Source: RUG626 sp964553775 (GTDB taxonomy: Bacteria > Bacillota > Clostridia > Oscillospirales > Oscillospiraceae). From it: a DNA stretch of 7,095 nt. Location: NCBI GenBank assembly GCA_964553775.1, contig CAZKLU010000081.1, positions 1 through 7,095 on the forward strand. Reading direction: 5' to 3'. Position numbers and translations under genes: made by a program. Shown piece by piece: positions 1 through 5,992 of the stretch (the stretch's first letter is position 1; every line of letters begins with the position of its first letter). The notes beneath the pieces are model-generated. The model worked only from the letters and a program-made list of their open reading frames with translations, ran no database searches and was not told where the DNA came from.

Positions 1-1
1 T

Positions 2-262
2 GAGACACTTTGTAACAGAATTGTGAACGCTGTTGAGAGACAGAGACAAACTGTTGACTGGATGAAAGACTACGGACGTTATATTCCGCTACCGTCTAAC
101 TATCTTTCCGGCAGACGTTGGGAAGATGAAATTTCTGTGAACACTGTTTCAGAGCCACCGAGTTATGAAGCGGGTACTGTCGAGGAATATAACGACCTTG
201 TAAGGGCGTTGGAGCGGATGAACGGGACTATTTTTTCTGAAAAACCTGCCGATATTGTATAG
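2..262 (+). CDS. C-terminal fragment of a phage replication-type protein (5' end outside window)
   Basis: The frame is open from the left edge to a TAG stop at 260-262, giving 86 visible residues. A GTG at 23 has no Shine-Dalgarno site before it, so I read this as the tail of a longer gene rather than a small complete one. The recognisable part is a stretch reading roughly W-M-K-D-YGRYIPLPSNYLSGRRWEDE. The pattern 'W.kd.G.yIP.P..wL..rRWEDE' is, to my knowledge, common near the C-terminus of helix-turn-helix replication or replisome-organiser proteins of Firmicutes phages and integrated elements. The rest, including an acidic E-E-Y-N-D-L-V-R-A-L-E-R helix near the end, carries no motif I can name. 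The next gene starts 27 bases downstream on the same strand. Function is inferred from this one motif; the domain that would prove it lies outside the window. Confidence 0.5.
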   Translation, partial: ETLCNRIVNAVERQRQTVDWMKDYGRYIPLPSNYLSGRRWEDEISVNTVSEPPSYEAGTVEEYNDLVRALERMNGTIFSEKPADIV

Positions 263-289
263 AGAGAAGCCGCGAGGGAGGGTTCAGGC

Positions 290-1795
290 ATGAAAAAAGC
301 TGTTGTGTGTATGTTATCGGTTCTGTGTCTTGTGTCTGCGGGGTTCACGGACGTTGTTTCGGGCAGCTGGTACGAGAGTGCTGTGGTGGAAATGCACAAT
401 AAAGGGCTTGTTAACGGCTATCCGGATGGTACATTTCGACCAAGTGAGACGATTACAGCGGCTGAGTTCGTGTCGATTACGGCGCGGTGTTCCGGACTTG
501 AATATGTAAGCTCCTCAGTCTCCGCTCATTGGGCTGGAGATGTCATGTCGGCGGCTCTCTCCGCTGGGTGGTACGACTGGGATGAGATACCGCCGGACAG
601 TGACAGCTACGATTCTCCGATAACACGCGATGTGGCTGTAAAGATACTCATGCGTGCCATGTTTCCTGACGCTCACGGCGATTATCTGACAGAATCCGCG
701 AAGATGTCAGATTTTGCTTCACTCAGCGGGAGATATTACGACACAGTTCTCGCGGCGTATTCTCTCGGAATCGTGAACGGTGACGAGAACGGACGCTTCA
801 ATCCACGCGGTTTTCTCACGAGGGCTGAAAGCTGCGCTATATTCTCCCGCGCACTCTCTCTGTCAGACACAGCGCGGTCTGAGACTGTCACGGAGCCTGT
901 CTCTGTGTCGGGCGGTGTGTCAGAAAACGGCAAACTGCACGTTGAGGGTACAAGACTGTGTAATGAGCGCGGTGAGACTGTAGTCCTGCGTGGTATGAGC
1001 AGTCACGGTATGCAGTGGTACAGTGAGTTTACGAATAAATATTCGGTTGCGAAGTGCGCGGAGTTGGGCGCGAATGTGTTCCGTGTGGCTATGTACACCT
1101 GTGAGGGCGGGTATATCGACAACCCACACAGTATCGAAGCCGCTGTTATATCCGCTGTCGATAACGCTATTGAGTGCGATATGTACGTCATTATAGACTG
1201 GCACATATTGTCTGACGGCAACCCTCAGACGTACAAGTCCGAAGCTCTTGCGTTCTTTGAGCGTATGGCGTATCGTTACCGCGACAGTCCCGCTGTGCTG
1301 TATGAAGTCTGCAACGAACCGAACGGGAATGTGAGCTGGGACAGCGACATAAAGCCGTATGAGCGTGATTGTGTCTCCGTTATACGCAGGTATACTGACG
1401 CTGTGATACTCCTTGGGAGCGGCAGCTGGAGCCAGAATCTTAATGACGCTGTTCGCTCCCCTCTGGAGGGTGTGAACCTGATGTACACTCTGCACTTCTA
1501 CGCCGGAACTCACGGTGATGAGCTGAGAAGCCGCGTAGATACCGCTCTGAATGCCGGTCTTGCTGTGTTCGTCTCCGAGTGGGGAATGAGCCGCTCCGAT
1601 GGCGGTGGAGGGGTGTATGTTGACGCGGCTGAAACGTGGCTTGATTTTCTTGACGCGAGAAGTATAAGCTGGTGTAACTGGTCACTGTGTGACAAAAACG
1701 AAAGCTCCGCCGCTCTGAAATCGGGAGCGACCGCCACCTCATGGACAGAGAGTGACCTCAGTGAATCGGGGGCGTGGGTGTTTTCGAGAATGTAG
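290..1795 (+). CDS. Secreted cellulase: three SLH domains fused to a GH5 (subfamily 2-like) endoglucanase
   Basis: This 501-residue protein should hydrolyse internal beta-1,4-glucan bonds (cellulose or related glucans) at the cell surface. Residues 1-17 form a signal peptide (KK, hydrophobic core, VSA then G). S-layer homology repeats lie at about 19-62, 78-123 and 139-190. A short Ser/Thr/Val/Glu linker leads into the GH5 barrel at about 214-501. GH5 hallmarks are visible: R234-G-M-S-S-H239-G, R265, D303-W-H305, acid/base E343 in C-N-E-P, H402-F-Y404, nucleophile E430 in V-S-E-W-G, and W464 in the C-terminal N-W-S segment. The C-terminal part closely follows subfamily 2 endoglucanases such as those of Bacillus and Clostridium. 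ATG 290 is preceded by a strong GAGGGAGGG site at 274-282, which fixes the start. Oddities: SLH1 has TAAE in place of the TRAE binding motif, SLH2 lacks the usual G-Y-x-D-G-x-F-x-P turn, and the mature protein carries ten cysteines. Substrate preference within GH5 is inferred. Confidence 0.9.
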   Translation: MKKAVVCMLSVLCLVSAGFTDVVSGSWYESAVVEMHNKGLVNGYPDGTFRPSETITAAEFVSITARCSGLEYVSSSVSAHWAGDVMSAALSAGWYDWDEIPPDSDSYDSPITRDVAVKILMRAMFPDAHGDYLTESAKMSDFASLSGRYYDTVLAAYSLGIVNGDENGRFNPRGFLTRAESCAIFSRALSLSDTARSETVTEPVSVSGGVSENGKLHVEGTRLCNERGETVVLRGMSSHGMQWYSEFTNKYSVAKCAELGANVFRVAMYTCEGGYIDNPHSIEAAVISAVDNAIECDMYVIIDWHILSDGNPQTYKSEALAFFERMAYRYRDSPAVLYEVCNEPNGNVSWDSDIKPYERDCVSVIRRYTDAVILLGSGSWSQNLNDAVRSPLEGVNLMYTLHFYAGTHGDELRSRVDTALNAGLAVFVSEWGMSRSDGGGGVYVDAAETWLDFLDARSISWCNWSLCDKNESSAALKSGATATSWTESDLSESGAWVFSRM

Positions 1796-1841
1796 TCTTA
1801 ACCGCATACTCAATTTTTACAAAAAATTCTCTTAAAACCTC

Positions 1842-1869
1842 TTGTAAAATCATTTATGAGTGATATAAT
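1842..1869 (+). promoter_or_regulatory. Sigma-A-type promoter with extended -10, upstream of gdpP
   Basis: A consensus -10 box TATAAT lies at 1864-1869, preceded by TG at 1861-1862 (the extended -10 pattern TGnTATAAT). A -35-like TTGTAA lies at 1842-1847, with a 16-base spacer. Transcription would start near 1876, giving a leader of about 29 bases before the GTG start of gdpP. The surrounding 1796-1870 stretch is strongly AT-rich compared with the flanking genes. It is the only convincing promoter I see, and it probably drives gdpP and the housekeeping genes after it. Confidence 0.75.
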
Positions 1870-1891
1870 AAGCGTATAGGGAAACACAGAT

Positions 1892-1898
1892 GGGAGGG
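1892..1898 (+). promoter_or_regulatory. Ribosome binding site that sets the GTG start of gdpP
   Basis: GGGAGGG sits six bases before GTG 1905. Because the start codon is GTG, this strong site is what decides the start. The resulting protein begins with a short basic stretch followed by two membrane segments, as expected for the family. Confidence 0.8.
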
Positions 1899-1904
1899 TG
1901 AGCT

Positions 1905-3914
1905 GTGAACAGAAAGCTTAAGCGCGTGATGAAGTCCAATAACGGTCTTTATATGGCGGCACTTGTCGTTTTCGCTGTGCTGACGTTCGTGCTGGGTGAA
2001 TATTCATGGCAGCTTGCCGCCGGTGAGGGCGTGTTTATTCTCACTCTCTTCATCTATACTCGAATCGCTTCAAGACACCGTGACGCTGACCTGCTCGCTT
2101 ATATCGAGAATGTCACCTCGGATATCGATTCCGCCTCCCAGAACACTATGCAGTCGTTCCCTCTCCCGATGGTGATATTCACTGTCGATACTAACGAGAT
2201 TCTGTACGCTAATGACGCTTTTATGTCAGCTACCGGTGAGACTGACCACCTCTTCTCTGTCAGTATCTCAGATGTTGTGCCAGACTTCAACGCACGCTGG
2301 CTTATGGACGGCAAAAACGAGTACCACGAGCTGATTACTCTCGGTGAACGCCGCTACAGAGTGTTCGGTACACTCGTTCGAGGGAGCGGTGATGTCGGTG
2401 TGAGTAACTTCATGGCTTCAACCTACTGGGTTGACGAGACGGATTTCGCTAAGATTCGTGACGAGTTCAACGACACCCGCGTTGTGTTCTCGATAATACT
2501 CTTCGATAACTATGAGGAGATAGTGAGCGGTATGTCCGAGAAGGAAAAATCCTCACTCATATCCGATATTGATGATAAAATCGCCGACTGGAGCGGTCAC
2601 TGCGGGGGATATATCGTCAAAATCGAACGCGACAGGTACATCTTCATCTTCGAGGAACGCTATCTTGAAGGCTACCGTGAGAATAAATTCTCCGTGCTTG
2701 ATTCTGTCCGCGAGATTGTGACAGCGAAGGGTATGCACCCTACAATCAGTATCGGAATCGGCAAGGATGGCAAAAATATTGCCGAAAATTACCAGTACGC
2801 TTCTCTCGGTCTTGAAATGTCTCTGTCACGCGGTGGTGACCAGGCTGTGATAAAAAATAAGTTCAGCTTCGAGTTTTTTGGCGGCAGAACGGCTCAGGGT
2901 GAGAAGCGAACTAAAGTCAAGTCGCGTGTTATGGCGGGTTCGCTTACGGAGATTATGCGCGATTCATCCAACGTGTTCGTTATGGGTCACAAACAGGCAG
3001 ACCTTGACAGTGTGGGCAGCGCGGTTGGAGTGTGCTGTGCCGCGAGAGCTTTGAACCGCAAGGCACAGATAGTGATTGATTTGGATAACAACCTCTCCAA
3101 GCCGCTGATTGAACGTCTGGTAGAACTTCCGGAGTACAGGGACGCTTTTATATCGCCGCAGGACGCGATTCTCGCCGCCACGAGTACAACGCTGCTTGTT
3201 GTAGTCGATACGAACAGACCCGAACAGGTTGAATCACTGCCGCTTCTTGAATCGTGTAACCACGTTGCTGTGATAGACCACCACAGAAGAGCCGCAACGT
3301 ACATCCAGAACGCGGCGTTGTCACTGCATGAACCGTATGCTTCGTCAGCGTCAGAGCTTGTGACTGAGCTTCTACAGTACATGGTTGACCAGAACGACAT
3401 ATTGAGATACGAAGCTGAAGCGTTGCTGTCCGGTATCATGCTCGACACAAAGAATTTTACGCTGAGAACAGGCGGGAGAACATTTGACGCGGCGGCGTTT
3501 CTGAGAAGAGCGGGTGCCGACACTACAGAAGTCAAAACGCTGTTGCAGTCCGACCTTCACACAGTAGTATCGCGGTACTCGATAATCGAGAGAGCGAGAA
3601 TCTACAAGTCAGGTATAGCTATAGCCGCTCCGGAATCTGTTGACAGCAAAATAATAGCGGCACAGGCGGCTGATGAGCTGCTGAATGTGTCGGGTATACA
3701 GGCGAGTTTTGTTGTGTTCCCGATACAGGACGAGATTGATATTTCGGCGCGGAGTGTCGGAGAAGTGAATGTGCAGCTCATACTTGAAAAGCTCGGCGGC
3801 GGCGGTAATCAGGCTACAGCGGGTGCGCAGATTCGTGACAGGACGCAGAAGGAAGTCTGTGATACGCTTCTGAACGCGATTGACAGTTACTTAGAGGACA
3901 ACGCCGAGGAATAA
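1905..3914 (+). CDS. gdpP: Cyclic di-AMP phosphodiesterase GdpP (YybT family)
   Basis: This 669-residue protein has the usual GdpP length (about 650-670). Family members sit in the cytoplasmic membrane and cleave c-di-AMP to pApA, controlling potassium and osmotic balance and cell-wall stress. Visible domains in order: two membrane helices (about 14-31 and 35-53); a PAS domain (about 75-160), known to bind haem in the family; a degenerate GGDEF domain (about 180-315) in which E-R-D-R-Y at 241-245 stands where the GGDEF signature would be; a DHH catalytic domain (about 355-520); and DHHA1 (about 575-655). Metal ligands are present: H362, D365 and D367 in GHKQADLDS, D435 in VVVDTN, D458-H459-H460, and D514 in MLDTK. 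The substrate-binding GGGGH motif of DHHA1 reads GGGGN here (N635, codon 3807-3809). The gene has its own promoter upstream and is followed by rplI and dnaB, the conserved Firmicutes neighbourhood. The last 45 bases recur beyond the assembly gap, so the exact 3' end (AATAA or AATGA version) is uncertain. Confidence 0.94.
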   Translation: MNRKLKRVMKSNNGLYMAALVVFAVLTFVLGEYSWQLAAGEGVFILTLFIYTRIASRHRDADLLAYIENVTSDIDSASQNTMQSFPLPMVIFTVDTNEILYANDAFMSATGETDHLFSVSISDVVPDFNARWLMDGKNEYHELITLGERRYRVFGTLVRGSGDVGVSNFMASTYWVDETDFAKIRDEFNDTRVVFSIILFDNYEEIVSGMSEKEKSSLISDIDDKIADWSGHCGGYIVKIERDRYIFIFEERYLEGYRENKFSVLDSVREIVTAKGMHPTISIGIGKDGKNIAENYQYASLGLEMSLSRGGDQAVIKNKFSFEFFGGRTAQGEKRTKVKSRVMAGSLTEIMRDSSNVFVMGHKQADLDSVGSAVGVCCAARALNRKAQIVIDLDNNLSKPLIERLVELPEYRDAFISPQDAILAATSTTLLVVVDTNRPEQVESLPLLESCNHVAVIDHHRRAATYIQNAALSLHEPYASSASELVTELLQYMVDQNDILRYEAEALLSGIMLDTKNFTLRTGGRTFDAAAFLRRAGADTTEVKTLLQSDLHTVVSRYSIIERARIYKSGIAIAAPESVDSKIIAAQAADELLNVSGIQASFVVFPIQDEIDISARSVGEVNVQLILEKLGGGGNQATAGAQIRDRTQKEVCDTLLNAIDSYLEDNAEE

Positions 3915-3971
3915 AAGCCGCTGTGGACGCTGAATAAAGCGTATTGAATAACGGGACGGCGAGAGACAGAT
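3870..3971 (+). repeat. Left copy of the sequence duplicated across the assembly gap
   Basis: These 102 bases hold the last codons of gdpP plus the downstream spacer. They recur right after the N run at 3982-4084. The first 37 bases (3870-3906) are identical to 3982-4018; the remainder matches with scattered substitutions and small insertions up to a shared GAGACAGAT-like end. The simplest reading is that both are the same locus read from two closely related haplotypes, not a biological tandem repeat. Confidence 0.9.
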
Positions 3972-3981
3972 NNNNNNNNNN
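3972..3981. other. Assembly gap (10 Ns)
   Basis: A run of exactly ten N bases marks a scaffold join. Because the two flanks overlap in content, the real gap is probably negative: the contig ends should have been merged. The distance from gdpP to rplI is therefore overstated by roughly 110 bases. Confidence 0.97.
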
Positions 3982-4084
3982 CTGAACGCGATTGACAGTT
4001 ACTTAGAGGACAACGCCGGGGAATGAAAGCCGCGTCAGACGCTCATATAGAGCGCGTATTGAGACGGGACGGCGGGAGACAGAT
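3982..4084 (+). repeat. Right copy of the duplicated gdpP end and rplI leader
   Basis: This is the second version of the sequence at 3870-3971. Read in the gdpP frame it would end the protein in N-A-G-E with a TGA stop at 4024-4026, where the left copy ends N-A-E-E with TAA. It continues into the rplI leader without a break, so it is the copy physically linked to rplI. Both copies keep a small hairpin at the equivalent position: ACGCT/AGCGT at 3927-3942 in the left copy, CGCTC/GAGCG at 4040-4054 in the right. Neither hairpin is followed by a T tract, so neither looks like a terminator. Confidence 0.9.
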
Positions 4085-4108
4085 TACACACAGAAAGGAA
4101 CAGTCACA

Positions 4109-4558
4109 ATGAAGGTTGTACTCTTGAAGGACGTAAAAGACCACGGTAAGAAAGACCAGATAGTTGAAGTTTCTGACGGCTACGCGAGAAATTATCTTTT
4201 CCCGCGCAAAATGGCTGCTGCCGCGACTGCCGATATGCTCAACTCCATAAAGCACAAAGAAGCCGCGAAACAGCGTCAGATAGAATCCGAGAGAGCAAAG
4301 GCTAAGGAGACAGCCGAAGAGCTTGAAGGTGTCGTTGTGAAGATAACCGCGAGAGCCGGAGAGGGCGGAAAGCTCTTTGGTTCCGTGACAGCGAAGGAGA
4401 TTTCAGACGCGCTTTCAAGTCAGCACGGCATCACGATAGAGAAGAACAGAATAGTTATATCTGACCCGATAAAAGCGTTTGGCAGCTACGAGATAAAGTG
4501 CAAGCTCGGACATGAAGTGTCGGGAAAGATAAACGTGCTTATAACGAGGGCGAAGTAA
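4109..4558 (+). CDS. rplI: 50S ribosomal protein L9
   Basis: This 149-residue protein matches the standard L9 length and start (MKVVLLKDV). L9 binds 23S rRNA near the base of the L1 stalk and helps maintain reading-frame fidelity. The N-terminal RNA-binding domain (about 1-50) shows the family signature V-S-D-G-Y-A-R-N-Y-L-F-P-R-K. A long charged connecting helix (about 41-75, rich in K, E, A, Q) follows, then the C-terminal domain (about 80-149) with G-K-L-F-G-S-V-T and the late K-L-G-H-E-V motif. The start ATG is preceded by AGAAAGGA at 4092-4099. The gene stops three bases before dnaB, so the two are almost certainly co-transcribed and possibly translationally coupled. No separate promoter is visible in its leader, though the assembly gap interrupts that region. 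Confidence 0.98.
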   Translation: MKVVLLKDVKDHGKKDQIVEVSDGYARNYLFPRKMAAAATADMLNSIKHKEAAKQRQIESERAKAKETAEELEGVVVKITARAGEGGKLFGSVTAKEISDALSSQHGITIEKNRIVISDPIKAFGSYEIKCKLGHEVSGKINVLITRAK

Positions 4559-4561
4559 GCT

Positions 4562-5899
4562 ATGGACGAGCTGCTCTCAAAACAGATTCCCCACAGCGTT
4601 ACAGCGGAGCAGTCGGTACTTGGAGCTATGCTGATGGATTCGCGGTGCATACCGAATGTTGTGGGTTCTCTCACCGCTGAGGACTTCTACGTTGAGATAA
4701 ACAGGACGATATACTCAACAATGTACTCGATGTTCAATTACTCGAAGATAATTGACCCTGTGACCGTGATTGAGAAGCTGAAGGTTGACGGAGTGTACAC
4801 CGATGGTATGTCAGAGTACATCATCAAGCTCATGGAGATAACTCCAACCTCCGCGAACGTCATGGAGTATGTGTCGATTCTGAAGAGCAAGTCACTGTTG
4901 AGAAAACTCGCTGACGCGGGTGCGGAAATAAACGGCATGGCTATCTCAGGCGAGGGTGAAGCGCGTGATATACTTGACGCTGCCGAGCAGAGGATATACT
5001 CCATACGCAACGAACGCGACACATCGGGTCTGGAGCCTGTGTCGTCAATAATGGCTGATGTGTATCGCTCTCTTTCAGTAATATACAGACAGGGCGGCAG
5101 ATTACCCGGACTTCCCACAGGACTGTATGACCTCGATGACGCGATAATGGGTCTTAACAAGTCTGATTTGATACTTGTAGCGTCACGACCCGGTATGGGA
5201 AAGACAAGTATCGCGCTCAATATAGCGATGAATGTCGCGAAATCGCAGAAAAAAGCGATAGTGTTCTTCTCTCTTGAGATGTCAAAGCAGCAACTTTGTC
5301 TCAAACTGCTGTCAGCCGAAAGCAACGTAGATAACCGCAAGCTGCAATTTGGAAACATCACGAGTGAAGAGTGGGTGAGAATCTCAGACGCGGCAATGAA
5401 AATCGGTGATGTGGATATACTCATAGACGATAATCCAATGCTCTCAGTGACCGATATGAACGCCGAGTGCAGAAGAGCTGGCAGTCTGGGGCTTGTTGTG
5501 ATAGATTATCTCCAGCTCATGACATCAGGCACAGGCACTACAAGATTTAACGAGAACCGAACACAGGTTGTGTCTGAGATAAGCCGTATGCTGAAAATTA
5601 TGGCGAAGGAGCTTGATGTTCCGATACTGTGTCTGTCTCAGCTCAGCCGCGCTAACGAGACAAGAGCGGACAAACGACCAATGCTGTCAGACCTGCGAGA
5701 ATCAGGCTCCATAGAGCAGGACGCGGATATAGTGCTGGGTCTTTACCGTGATGATTATTATAACAAGGACACCGAGCGTCCAAACGTCGCGGAGTGTATA
5801 ATATTGAAGAACCGTCGCGGAAGAACAGGCACTATTGAGCTTAAATGGATGCCGGAGTTCACCTCGTATGTGTCGATAGAGCGTGAATACGAGGGATAA
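4562..5899 (+). CDS. dnaB: Replicative DNA helicase DnaB (called DnaC in Bacillus)
   Basis: This 445-residue protein is the hexameric 5'-3' helicase that unwinds DNA at the replication fork and recruits primase. The N-terminal domain (about 8-110) opens with I-P-H-S-V-T-A-E-Q-S-V-L-G-A-M-L, typical of the family, and a linker helix leads to the RecA-like ATPase (about 180-445). ATPase motifs are intact: Walker A in A-S-R-P-G-M-G-K214-T-S, catalytic glutamate E239 in S-L-E-M, Walker B D315 in V-V-I-D-Y-L-Q-L, Q360 in L-S-Q-L-S-R, and the arginine-finger region K-N-R418-R419-G. Length is normal and no intein is present. The start overlaps the end of the rplI unit: ATG lies three bases after the rplI stop, and the likely Shine-Dalgarno site (GAGGG within 4546-4552) is inside the last rplI codons, consistent with coupling. 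No primase or loader gene is nearby in the window. Confidence 0.98.
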   Translation: MDELLSKQIPHSVTAEQSVLGAMLMDSRCIPNVVGSLTAEDFYVEINRTIYSTMYSMFNYSKIIDPVTVIEKLKVDGVYTDGMSEYIIKLMEITPTSANVMEYVSILKSKSLLRKLADAGAEINGMAISGEGEARDILDAAEQRIYSIRNERDTSGLEPVSSIMADVYRSLSVIYRQGGRLPGLPTGLYDLDDAIMGLNKSDLILVASRPGMGKTSIALNIAMNVAKSQKKAIVFFSLEMSKQQLCLKLLSAESNVDNRKLQFGNITSEEWVRISDAAMKIGDVDILIDDNPMLSVTDMNAECRRAGSLGLVVIDYLQLMTSGTGTTRFNENRTQVVSEISRMLKIMAKELDVPILCLSQLSRANETRADKRPMLSDLRESGSIEQDADIVLGLYRDDYYNKDTERPNVAECIILKNRRGRTGTIELKWMPEFTSYVSIEREYEG

Positions 5900-5992
5900 T
5901 GGCTTTACACAGTACCGCATATTATTTTGTATCCGGATGGTTGGCAAAAATGCCGCTCCCTCAGAGAAAATAATATTTGGCGGGTGTAAATT

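Noticed and set aside
920..1513. A 197-codon reading frame on the minus strand inside the cellulase gene
   Set aside because: It lies entirely opposite a gene with clear GH5 motifs, has no recognisable domain, and has no supporting ribosome site. It is a shadow of coding bias.
1812..1828. AATTTTT / AAAAATT hairpin after the cellulase gene as a terminator
   Set aside because: The stem is only A-T pairs with a three-base loop, no GC pairs and no following T tract, so it does not fit a rho-independent terminator.
3795..3806. GGC/GGT run as a simple-sequence repeat
   Set aside because: It encodes the conserved four-glycine motif of the DHHA1 domain, so protein constraint explains it.
5462..5506. 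Short segment between C-R-R and the Walker B strand of DnaB, suspected deletion
   Set aside because: DnaB proteins of Clostridia commonly have a shortened C-R-R-x-x-x-L-G-L-V-V-I-D-Y segment here. All catalytic motifs are intact and total length is normal.
5904..5932. TTTACA followed 17 bases later by TTGTAT as a tilS promoter
   Set aside because: The -10 element matches consensus at only three of six positions and there is no extended -10. It is too weak to call.
5943..5954. GGCA-AAAA-TGCC hairpin between dnaB and tilS
   Set aside because: The stem is four base pairs and is followed by mixed sequence rather than a T tract, so it is neither a terminator nor a convincing regulatory RNA.
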